From Chromatiales bacterium (GTDB taxonomy: Bacteria > Pseudomonadota > Gammaproteobacteria > Chromatiales > Chromatiaceae), in the NCBI GenBank assembly GCA_028280505.1, contig JANQLO010000085.1, forward strand, positions 1-64,000: a stretch of DNA of 64,000 nucleotides, in the 5' to 3' direction. The notes beneath the pieces are model-generated. The model ran no database searches. It saw only the letters and a program-made list of their open reading frames with translations, and had not been told where the DNA came from. Positions within the stretch are counted from its first letter, which is position 1, and every line of letters starts with the position of its first letter. Positions 1 to 7,219 of the stretch are shown here, piece by piece. A program made the position numbers and the translations under genes.

Positions 1-62
1 GCAATGCTAGTTAACAGCAGAAGGGCTAATCCAATGACGATTCTCACAACGTTCCTTTTCAC
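1..62 (-). CDS. 5' end of a secreted or lipoprotein gene (partial)
   Basis: A GTG codon at 62 opens a frame reading leftward off the window. The 20 visible residues begin Met-Lys-Arg-Asn and continue into a long run of Val, Ile, Leu and Ala ending Thr-Ser-Ile-Ala, which is a typical signal peptide. An in-frame TAG lies just upstream, and GGAAAG about 9 bases before the GTG can serve as ribosome binding site. The gene is divergent from the integrase. Its function cannot be told from the leader. It could be a chance frame, but start, binding site and leader agree. Confidence 0.5.
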   Translation of the reverse strand, partial: MKRNVVRIVIGLALLLLTSI

Positions 63-219
63 AGGTGTCTACTTTCCGTGGGTAACTCGGACAGCTAACA
101 GGTGATTATATTGCTGGCACCGATCCGGTGTTATGCGGACGGCACCGATATTGCGTTATGCTGCAATCTGTTCTATGCTTGTTCTCTATCCTGGACAACC
201 CCTGAGAACCGCTTTGCTC

Positions 220-1620
220 ATGGATTCGAGCGACAAAATACCCGATCCGCGGGTCCAACAATTCTGGAAGAACTATCTGGCGCTGGCCAAGCAGTTTCGG
301 GTTCACGAGCATGCCTTGCCATGGTATCGAAAACACGTGCAAGCACTGATCGATTGGCGGCCGAATCTTAAACTGCGCAGTTATTCGGCGAAGGATGTTC
401 AGGATTGGCTGACATATTCGGCACGTAATCCGAAGCTCGCCGAATGGATGATGCGCCAACGCTTGGATGCGGCCCGGCTTTTGTTCGCTTATTTGCTGAA
501 AGTTCCTTGGGCGCGTGATTTTCCATGGGATCGCTGGCTTGGTAGCCAATCCCAAGCGGTGGCTGCCGGTTCGCCGGACAAAGCCGGCATTGACCTGCCG
601 CCCATCGCACCTGGGAACCGCCTGGGCAAAGATTATCCGGAACTGTATCGACGCTTCCTCAGTGCTGTGAGGCTGCCGGATTATTCGATCAATACCGAGC
701 GAAGTTATCTGACCTGGATCAATCGCTTCCTGCTGTTCCACGGCGGCACGCATCCTCGTGACTGTACTGAACCGGAGATAGCTGCCTTTCTAGAACACTT
801 GGCCTTAAGGCGCAAGGTGGCGGCGAGTACCCAGGGGCTGGCGCTGAATGCCTTGGTGTTTTTCTTCGCTCGTGTGCTCGAACGCCCTCTCGGCGATATC
901 GGACCGTTTAAACGCCCGACGAAGCCGCGCAGACTGCCAACGGTATTGAGCCCCAACGAGATCTCTGCTTTATGCGCGGACATCGAAGGCATGAAGGGAT
1001 TGATGGTTCGGCTGATGTACGGCTGTGGTTTGCGTGTTACGGAATGCGTGCGCTTACGAGTACAGGATCTTGATTTCGACTATCGACAAATCACCATTCG
1101 GTTGAGCAAAGGCAAGAAAGATCGTGTCGTACCGATGCCTGCCACCCTCACCGAACGGTTAAGACGACAAATCGGATGGCGAAGCCACTTACATGAGAAA
1201 GACCGTGAAGCAGGAATAGCGGGGGTGTATATCCCAACGGCCCTGGCACGCAAATACCCCAAAGCGGAAAACGATCTGGGTTGGCAATATCTTTTTCCGT
1301 CAAACCAGGTTTCCCAAGACCCTCGCAGCGGGAAAACCCGGCGCCATCATGTTCATCACTCCATTATTCAGAAATGTGTTCGTACCGCCGCGAGAACCGC
1401 CGGCATCACCAAACGCGTGACCAGTCATACGCTACGGCACTCGTTCGCAACTCATCTCATCGCCTCGGGCACGGACATTCGTACGGTCCAAGATCTGCTT
1501 GGTCATGCCGATGTCTCCACCACCATGATCTACACCCATGTGTTGGGACGTGGCGGCCATGGGGTACGCAGTCCTTTGGATACCTTGAACACAGCGCCAA
1601 CATTCACTCGGGAAACCTAA
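220..1620 (+). CDS. Integron-type tyrosine recombinase with N-terminal extension
   Basis: Site-specific recombinase of the tyrosine integrase superfamily, closest to integron integrases (IntI). With the ATG at 220 it has 466 residues. The catalytic set is complete: Arg272, Lys297, His403-x-x-Arg406, His429 and Tyr438. The integron-specific segment between Lys and the HxxR box is present, including ALARKYPKA, GWQYLFPS and RRHHVH. The SAM-like core-binding domain starts near residue 150. The first roughly 150 residues are extra compared with classical IntI of about 320-340 residues. A frame start at 133 exists, but its residues look non-coding, so 220 is preferred. The stop overlaps that of the convergent uup gene. 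No attI or attC site is visible in the window. Confidence 0.9.
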   Translation: MDSSDKIPDPRVQQFWKNYLALAKQFRVHEHALPWYRKHVQALIDWRPNLKLRSYSAKDVQDWLTYSARNPKLAEWMMRQRLDAARLLFAYLLKVPWARDFPWDRWLGSQSQAVAAGSPDKAGIDLPPIAPGNRLGKDYPELYRRFLSAVRLPDYSINTERSYLTWINRFLLFHGGTHPRDCTEPEIAAFLEHLALRRKVAASTQGLALNALVFFFARVLERPLGDIGPFKRPTKPRRLPTVLSPNEISALCADIEGMKGLMVRLMYGCGLRVTECVRLRVQDLDFDYRQITIRLSKGKKDRVVPMPATLTERLRRQIGWRSHLHEKDREAGIAGVYIPTALARKYPKAENDLGWQYLFPSNQVSQDPRSGKTRRHHVHHSIIQKCVRTAARTAGITKRVTSHTLRHSFATHLIASGTDIRTVQDLLGHADVSTTMIYTHVLGRGGHGVRSPLDTLNTAPTFTRET

Positions 1621-3503
1621 CCTTCCAATGCTTCCCAACGCTGATAGGCATCGGCAAGCGCCTTCTCTATTTGCTGCATACGCACATTCAACTCGCTTAA
1701 TTTGTCCGGCGATTCGCGATATAGCTTGGGATCCGCAAGCGCCGCTTGCACGGCTTCGAGCTCGGCATCCAGCGACTCGATCAGTCCCGGTAGTTGATCG
1801 AGTTCGCGTTGATCCTTGTAACTGAGCTTCTTCGGTTTTTCAGGCTTTGCTGCCGCGGCCGCCTTGGTCTCGGCGGATTTAACAGGTTTGGACGCTATTT
1901 CGGGCAACTCGCGTTTTTGCCGCAGCCAATCCGCATAACCGCCAACATAACCCTCGACGCGACCGTCGCCTTCGAATACCAGGGTGCTGGTGACCACGTT
2001 GTCGAGAAACGCCCTGTCGTGACTGACGAGCAAAAGCGTGCCGTCGAAGTCCAATAACAATTCTTCGAGCAGTTCGAGCGTTTCCAGATCGAGATCGTTG
2101 GTCGGCTCGTCCATCACCAGGAGATTCGCCGGCCGTGTAAACAACTTGGCCAACAGCAAACGATTCCGCTCGCCTCCGGACAGGGCCTTTACGGGCTGAC
2201 GACAACGCTTGGGCGGAAAAAGAAAGTCCTGCAGATAGCTGATGACGTGTTTTTCCGTACCGTTGACGCTGATCTTCTCACGGCCGCCGGCCACGTTGTC
2301 GATCACATTCTTGTCGAGATCGAGCTGGTCCCGTAACTGATCGAAATAGGCGACCTCGATACGCGTGCCGCGCGCGATACGGCCGCTGTCGGGCTCGAGC
2401 TGCCCAAGCAGTAGATTAAGCAGTGTCGACTTACCGCAACCGTTCGGCCCGATGATACCGACGCGATCGCCACGCATAATGACACTGGAAAAATCCCGCA
2501 CAATCGCTCGATCGCCCCAAGCGTAGTTGATCTTCTCCGCTTCGAACACCAGCTTGCCCGAGCGCTCGGCGGCGTTCATCGTCAGCTTCGCTTTGCCCTG
2601 CCGGGTTCGACGTTCACTGAATTCGCGCCGCATCGCCGCCAAACGCCGCACCCTGCCCTCGTTGCGTGTACGCCGTGCCTTTATGCCCTGACGTACCCAC
2701 ACCTCCTCCTGGGCCAGACGTTTGTCGAAACGTGCCTGTTCCAAGGCCTCGGCATTATCCATTTCGGCGCGTCGGCGCAGATAGTTCGCGTAATCGCCCG
2801 GAAAATCGGTGATGCGCCCACGGTCGAGTTCGACAATGCGCGTCGCCAAGCGTTGCAAAAATCCACGGTCGTGGGTGATAAAAACCAAGGTTCCACGCCA
2901 ATTGAGGAGAAAGTCCTCCAACCAAACGATCGCCTCGACATCCAAATGGTTGGTCGGCTCGTCGAGCAATAACAGCTGCGGATCGCTGGCCAACGCCCGT
3001 GCCAGCAACACCCGTCGCTTCATACCGCCGGAAAGCCGGTCGAACACATCGTCCGCATTGAGCTGCATGCGTGAGATGACCTGCTCGACCTGCTGCTCCA
3101 TACGCCAGCCGTCGACTGCCTCGAGTGCCTGCTGTGCGCTTGCAAGACGCGACAAGGCGGCATCACCCGAATCCTCGGCCAGCGCCGTACTGGCCGAGTG
3201 ATAGCGTTTGATCAGTTCTGCGGTCTCGCCGGCGCCGTCGGCCACCACGTCGAAGACACTGCCGTGTAATTGCTCCGGCACTTCTTGGGTCAGGCGTGCG
3301 ATACACAGCCCCTGGCTTATCAACCGTTCCCCATCATCGGCGGGCAACTCACCGGCCAGCAACTTCAATAGCGTCGATTTGCCCTCGCCATTGCGTCCGA
3401 GCAAACAGATGCGTTCACCGGCACCGATCGTCAGACCGATGCTGTCGATCAGCGGGGGATCGCCATAACTCAAAGAAAGATTGCGCAGCGTAAGCAAAGC
3501 CAT
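1617..3503 (-). CDS. uup: ABC-F ATPase Uup
   Basis: Soluble ATPase with two ABC cassettes and no membrane segments (628 residues). ABC-F proteins act on ribosomes, and E. coli Uup is also tied to precise excision of transposons and DNA branch intermediates. Cassette 1 has Walker A GRNGEGKST, signature LSGGMKRR and Walker B LLLLDEPTNHLD. Cassette 2 has GPNGCGKST, LSGGERNR and LLVMDEPTNDLD. An Ala/Lys-rich linker leads to a C-terminal helical domain from about residue 550 that predicts a coiled coil, the mark of Uup against other ABC-F members. The start was set at MALLTLRN because the nine residues before it do not belong to the family. It is convergent with the integrase. Confidence 0.93.
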   Translation of the reverse strand: MALLTLRNLSLSYGDPPLIDSIGLTIGAGERICLLGRNGEGKSTLLKLLAGELPADDGERLISQGLCIARLTQEVPEQLHGSVFDVVADGAGETAELIKRYHSASTALAEDSGDAALSRLASAQQALEAVDGWRMEQQVEQVISRMQLNADDVFDRLSGGMKRRVLLARALASDPQLLLLDEPTNHLDVEAIVWLEDFLLNWRGTLVFITHDRGFLQRLATRIVELDRGRITDFPGDYANYLRRRAEMDNAEALEQARFDKRLAQEEVWVRQGIKARRTRNEGRVRRLAAMRREFSERRTRQGKAKLTMNAAERSGKLVFEAEKINYAWGDRAIVRDFSSVIMRGDRVGIIGPNGCGKSTLLNLLLGQLEPDSGRIARGTRIEVAYFDQLRDQLDLDKNVIDNVAGGREKISVNGTEKHVISYLQDFLFPPKRCRQPVKALSGGERNRLLLAKLFTRPANLLVMDEPTNDLDLETLELLEELLLDFDGTLLLVSHDRAFLDNVVTSTLVFEGDGRVEGYVGGYADWLRQKRELPEIASKPVKSAETKAAAAAKPEKPKKLSYKDQRELDQLPGLIESLDAELEAVQAALADPKLYRESPDKLSELNVRMQQIEKALADAYQRWEALEG

Positions 3504-3560
3504 AATCAATGGAGCGTAAAAAAGCGTCATGCTGCCACAAAGCCGGGCATACGGCAGTAA

Positions 3561-4175
3561 TCAACGTCGGCGGATGACAAACCCCAGTTCGGTCAGACCT
3601 GTCGGATGTGGCACCTCTAGTGGCGCTTCGTCCGGCCATTGCCAGCGTGCCGGGTCGAACAGGCGGCGCATGTCCGGCAACGAACAATCGTAAGGCGGGC
3701 CACCGCTAACACCGGTCTGCATGAACAAGGCCAGCAAGATACCGCCGGGTCGCAACCAACCGGCCAATCTTTGCTCGTAGTCGAACCAATTCGCCGGATC
3801 GAGGGCGCACAAACAGGTCTGCTCGTAAATTGCATCGAACGGCTCGGCGGGTTGCCAACGCAACACGTCGGCCTGAACAACCTGTGCCGCAAGCCCGAGC
3901 TGATTCAGCCGCGCCGCTAAACGCCCAATCGGTTGGCTTGCAATATCCACCGCGGTTACCTGGCGACCGGCCATAACGAGATCGGTGATCTCGTGACCAT
4001 TACCGCAGCCGGGCACCAAAACCCGCCCCTCGGGAATCCGCCCGGTCTCTAACCAGCGTGTCAACACCGGACTCGGCTCACCCCGGTCCCAACCGACCTT
4101 ACCGTCGCGATAGCGCGCTTCCCACTCCTCTCGAACATCAGTTCGTGGCTTCGATACGTCACCCGGCCGGTTCAT
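3561..4175 (-). CDS. Thiopurine S-methyltransferase-like SAM methyltransferase
   Basis: A 204-residue class I SAM methyltransferase of the TPMT/Tpm family. Visible are the family N-terminus with EWEARYRDGKVGWDRGEPSP, motif I VLVPGCGNG, the acidic residue after strand 2 (VDIAS), and the IYEQTCLCALDP segment typical of TPMT. Related bacterial enzymes methylate thiols, sulfide or Se and Te compounds; the substrate here is not known. A longer frame exists, but ATG 4175 is preferred: GGAAAG lies seven bases upstream, inside the end of the anti-sigma gene, leaving four bases between that gene's stop and this ATG. It probably shares the sigma operon transcript. Confidence 0.85.
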   Translation of the reverse strand: MNRPGDVSKPRTDVREEWEARYRDGKVGWDRGEPSPVLTRWLETGRIPEGRVLVPGCGNGHEITDLVMAGRQVTAVDIASQPIGRLAARLNQLGLAAQVVQADVLRWQPAEPFDAIYEQTCLCALDPANWFDYEQRLAGWLRPGGILLALFMQTGVSGGPPYDCSLPDMRRLFDPARWQWPDEAPLEVPHPTGLTELGFVIRRR

Positions 4176-4179
4176 ACCA

Positions 4180-4998
4180 TTACTTTCCGCCGGCGATCGA
4201 TGCCCAGCCGTTTTGTAACAAGGCCTTCTCGGATGCCTCGTCCAACGGCGCCACATCGATATGTTCCGCGAGATAGCTATCGATCGCTTCATGCAGCTTG
4301 TCGCTGGCGGTTTCGTAAAAACCATCATTGGCATCGTGATCGAGATAATCCTCCACTGCGAACGCTACCTCCCAGGTAGCCGCGGCACCACGGCACGCAA
4401 TTGCGGAATGAAACTTCAACACCGGCTCCTTACGCTGCGCCGTGTACTCTCGGCAGACCCGATCGGAATCTGCAAAGGTTGCGACAAGCTCGATGCGCGT
4501 ACCGTTATCGTCGACCACGCTACCGCTGGCAGCGGTTTCAAGTTGCGTATAGAGCGTAGATTCAGGCGATACCGGACCGGCCGTAACGAATTGCCCATCG
4601 ATCGTAGAATCATCCTGCAAGCCGTAACCGATAATGCCACCGACAACCACCAGCGTGACCGATGCCGCAACGAATGCCGGTGCGGGAACAGCCAGCCAGT
4701 CCATCAAACGTTCGCGCCACCCCGGTGCATTGTCATCCGATTCACGTTCAGTCGATGCGGCAAGCCGCTCATCAGCAACCTCGTCTGTGCCGAATATCGA
4801 TTCGATCAACGCTGCGGGTACCGGTTCCTCGGCCTTCTCCTGATACAACGCCCGCGTCAAGTCGCCGGCATGCGTCAATGCCGCCAGACGCGCTTGCAAT
4901 GCCTCATCTTGTGCCAGAGCATCGTCGACCATGTTCCGTTGCGCCTGATCGAGTTCACCGTCTGCATAAGCCACCAGCATTTCGTCGTCGATCTTCAT
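4180..4998 (-). CDS. Membrane-spanning anti-sigma factor
   Basis: A 272-residue single-pass protein. The N-terminal 50 residues (DEMLVAYADGELDQ onward) are the anti-sigma helical domain that captures ECF sigma factors; the HxxxCxxC zinc motif of ZAS proteins is absent. One membrane helix lies near residues 108-130 (VAASVTLVVVGGIIGYGL), leaving about 140 residues in the periplasm with two Cys. That outer domain has no motif I recognise. The start codon overlaps the sigma gene stop (ATGA), so the pair is translationally coupled. It should hold the sigma factor inactive until an envelope signal arrives. The divergent protease gene next door is an obvious candidate partner. Confidence 0.85.
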   Translation of the reverse strand: MKIDDEMLVAYADGELDQAQRNMVDDALAQDEALQARLAALTHAGDLTRALYQEKAEEPVPAALIESIFGTDEVADERLAASTERESDDNAPGWRERLMDWLAVPAPAFVAASVTLVVVGGIIGYGLQDDSTIDGQFVTAGPVSPESTLYTQLETAASGSVVDDNGTRIELVATFADSDRVCREYTAQRKEPVLKFHSAIACRGAAATWEVAFAVEDYLDHDANDGFYETASDKLHEAIDSYLAEHIDVAPLDEASEKALLQNGWASIAGGK

Positions 4999-5504
4999 TG
5001 CAGTACCTCTTTTTTCGCTTCGAGCGCATCCGCCAGGCGTCCACGCGCCCTCGCCAGGCGGCTCATCACCGTGCCGACCGGCACATCGAGTACGGCCGAC
5101 ACCTCTTTGTAGGGCAGTCCTTCGACACAGACCAACAGCAACACAACCCGCTGTTCGTCCGGTAGACGCTCGATCAGATGTTGCACCCGGCGTAAGGTGT
5201 CCTGATTCTCGTGAATACGCATACCGTCTTCGCCGATATGCTGTTCAATCGCGTCACTGTCGGCAACGGTGTTACGGCGGTTTTGCGTACGCTGCTGATC
5301 GAGCCAGGTGTTCTGCAGGATTTTGAACATCCAACTCGCCAGGCTGGTACCTTCCTTGTACTGCTCGACACGCTCCAGTGCCTTCAAACAACCGACCTGT
5401 ACCAGATCGTCGGCCTGGTCCGCCGCACCCGTCAAACCGAGCGCGAATCGCCTCAATCTCGGTAACAGCGACACCAGTTCCGCCTGCATCTTCATTCCCG
5501 TCAT
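4995..5504 (-). CDS. ECF-family RNA polymerase sigma factor
   Basis: A 169-residue ECF (group 4) sigma factor. Region 2 carries the core-binding DQADDLVQVGCLKALERV and the -10 recognition helix around TSLASWMFKILQNTWLDQQR. Region 4 carries a helix-turn-helix around LPDEQRVVLLLVCVEGLPYKEVSAVLDVPVGTVMSRLARAR for the -35 element. There is no region 3. Several in-frame starts lie close together (5516 TTG, 5504, 5495, 5489); 5504 is chosen because GGGG sits a short distance upstream. Its stop overlaps the anti-sigma start. A likely autoregulated promoter lies just upstream, in the intergenic space shared with the protease gene. Confidence 0.9.
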   Translation of the reverse strand: MTGMKMQAELVSLLPRLRRFALGLTGAADQADDLVQVGCLKALERVEQYKEGTSLASWMFKILQNTWLDQQRTQNRRNTVADSDAIEQHIGEDGMRIHENQDTLRRVQHLIERLPDEQRVVLLLVCVEGLPYKEVSAVLDVPVGTVMSRLARARGRLADALEAKKEVLQ

Positions 5505-5526
5505 GCCATACCCCAATTACTCACAC

Positions 5527-5551
5527 AACGTCTCGGATCGCGTTTTATTCC
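5527..5551 (-). promoter_or_regulatory. Candidate ECF-type promoter of the sigma/anti-sigma operon
   Basis: On the minus strand GGAATA (5551-5546) is followed after 15 bases by CGTT (5530-5527). This resembles the GGAAT...CGTT pattern of many ECF sigma promoters and lies about 20-45 bases upstream of the sigma start. It would make the sigma gene self-activating. It was found by eye only. Confidence 0.45.
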
Positions 5552-5601
5552 GCACGCTATCACCGTCACAAAACACGCTTACATTTACTCGAATTTCGTG
5601 C

Positions 5602-5619
5602 TTGTATGTGAACATACAA
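5602..5619. promoter_or_regulatory. 18-bp perfect palindrome upstream of the protease gene
   Basis: TTGTATGT, two bases, then ACATACAA: arms of eight bases with no mismatch, ending 15 bases before the protease ATG. The two-base centre is too tight for a good RNA hairpin, so a dimeric repressor or activator site is more likely. The binding protein is not known. Confidence 0.4.
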
Positions 5620-5634
5620 CGCCGTAAGAACGAA

Positions 5635-7155
5635 ATGATGAAGGTGTCGCTGCCAATGCTCGTCCGCATACTGTCTCGCCGCACGCTGCTGCGCCTCTGC
5701 CTTATCGGATTGTTGCTGAACGCCGATCATCTGCTGTCGATCCTGCCGTCGCCGGCATTGACGACGTCGGGCCAAGCCTTGGCCGACGGCGGGGATGGTG
5801 ACGGAGACGGCGATGGGGATGGGGATGGGGATGGGGATGGAGACGGGGACGGGGACGGCGATGGGGACGGTGATGGCGACGGCGACGATGCCGACGATGA
5901 TGATGACGCCGAAGACGAAGACGAAGACGACGAAGACGACGAAGACGAAGACGACGAAGACGAAGACGACGAAGACGAAGACGAAGACGACGATGACGAT
6001 GACGATGACGATGACGCGGATGACGATGATGCCGACGATAGCGAGGAAAGCGCCGAGGCGAGCGCCGGCGCCGGAGGCGCCGATTTTCTGAGTACTGAAG
6101 TCCTGGCCGTCAACCCCTCCGCGAGCACCCTCGCCCGCGCCCAGGCACTCGGCTTCGCGGCCTTGGCCAGCGTCGATGCGACACAGCTCGACTTACGTGT
6201 CGTACGTCTGAGCCTGCCGCCCGGACTGGATGCCCGAACCGGGCGGCAAATCCTGTCCGAGATCGACGACGATGCCTTCGCGCTCAATCACCTCTACGAG
6301 TTGGCCAATGGGGGTAACACATCATGCAAGGGGCCGGCATGCCGCAACCAGGCGGAGATCGCCTGGCCGGCCGACGCATCGGCCTGCGGGGCACAACAGA
6401 CTATCGGCATCGTCGACACCGGCGTGAAAACCGATCATCCTGCGCTACGCGAAACCGGTATCGTCGCAAAACGTTTCGGCGACCGCTCTCGCACGGCGTC
6501 CGAAGCCGATCACGGAACCGCGATAGCCGGCCTGCTGGTGGGAGACCGTGAAAGCGCGACGCCAGGACTCATGCCGCGTGCCAAGTTACACGCCGCCGAT
6601 CCCTTTTTCACCACGAATTCCGGACGCAATACAAGCGACACCAGTGCGCTAATCGAAAGCGTCGATTGGCTGATGACACAAGGTGCGCGCGTGATCGGTC
6701 TGAGCCTCAGCGGTCCCGCCAATCCCATCCTCGAGGAGGCCTCGCGCAAGGCCCGTGAAAAAGGTGTTCTATTGGTTGCCGCAGCCGGCAACGGCGGACG
6801 AAACGCCGACCCTGTCTACCCCGCCGGCTATGACGGCGTGCTGTCCGTCACGGCGGTCGCGAACGGCGATCGTATCTATCGCCGCGCCAATCAAGGCGAC
6901 TACGTGGACTTCGCCGCGCCCGGCGTGCGCGTCTGGACACTTGATCTCAACGGTGGCGGACGCTATCGCAGCGGTACCTCCTATGCCGTGCCCTTTGTCG
7001 TCGCACTCGCGTCTCAGGCCATTGCGGAAGGTCGGATCAGCGCCGACCAACTGCGTCGCGGGGACGGTCTTACCATTGTCGATCTCGGCAAGCCGGGTCG
7101 TGATCCCGTTTACGGATGGGGTCGTCCGTTGTACAACGGAAACTGCAGCAGTTAG
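5635..7155 (+). CDS. Subtilisin-like (S8) serine protease with acidic Gly-Asp/Asp-Glu tract
   Basis: A 506-residue S8 peptidase. An N-terminal hydrophobic segment (residues about 15-50) gives export or membrane anchoring. Residues about 52-143 are almost wholly Gly-Asp, then Asp/Glu repeats, encoded by short GAT/GGG-type repeats in the DNA. The catalytic domain has Asp261 (DTG), His293 (DHGT) and Ser449 (GTSYA), plus the oxyanion Asn in AAAGNGG, so it should be active. ATG 5635 is chosen (ATGATG pair); the longer frame would run through the promoter region of the divergent sigma gene. The setting next to an ECF sigma/anti-sigma pair suggests a role in envelope stress, or in cleaving the anti-sigma factor; this is inference. 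Confidence 0.87.
   Translation: MMKVSLPMLVRILSRRTLLRLCLIGLLLNADHLLSILPSPALTTSGQALADGGDGDGDGDGDGDGDGDGDGDGDGDGDGDGDGDDADDDDDAEDEDEDDEDDEDEDDEDEDDEDEDEDDDDDDDDDDADDDDADDSEESAEASAGAGGADFLSTEVLAVNPSASTLARAQALGFAALASVDATQLDLRVVRLSLPPGLDARTGRQILSEIDDDAFALNHLYELANGGNTSCKGPACRNQAEIAWPADASACGAQQTIGIVDTGVKTDHPALRETGIVAKRFGDRSRTASEADHGTAIAGLLVGDRESATPGLMPRAKLHAADPFFTTNSGRNTSDTSALIESVDWLMTQGARVIGLSLSGPANPILEEASRKAREKGVLLVAAAGNGGRNADPVYPAGYDGVLSVTAVANGDRIYRRANQGDYVDFAAPGVRVWTLDLNGGGRYRSGTSYAVPFVVALASQAIAEGRISADQLRRGDGLTIVDLGKPGRDPVYGWGRPLYNGNCSS
5790..6060. repeat. Low-complexity tandem repeat encoding (GD)n then (D/E)n
   Basis: About 270 bases made of GATGGG/GACGGC-like and GACGAA/GATGAC-like hexamers and trimers within the protease gene. 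The tract switches from Gly-Asp to Asp-Glu to poly-Asp. Such tracts change length by slippage. The antisense frame reads as Ser/Pro repeats and is an artefact. Confidence 0.9.
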
Positions 7156-7194
7156 CGGCGGAGTAAGCCGGCACAGGACTTGCCTGCCGCACCA

Positions 7195-7214
7195 ATGCCG
7201 CCTCGGCGCGGCAT
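7195..7214. terminator. Stem-loop between convergent genes
   Basis: ATGCCGC, six bases, GCGGCAT: a seven-pair stem between the protease stop and the end of the convergent operon. No T-run follows on either strand, so it is at best a weak or Rho-assisted terminator. Confidence 0.3.
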
Positions 7215-7219
7215 AGGGG

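Noticed and set aside
1-219. attI site next to the integrase gene
   Set aside because: No sequence fitting the RYYYAAC core was found; the space is shared with a divergent gene start.
5790-6060. Tandem repeats considered as a CRISPR array
   Set aside because: Units are 3-6 bases without unique spacers and lie in frame within a protease gene.
5727-6287. Antisense frame encoding long Ser and Ser-Pro repeats
   Set aside because: Direct consequence of the GAT/GAC repeats of the protease gene; it has no ribosome site or family.
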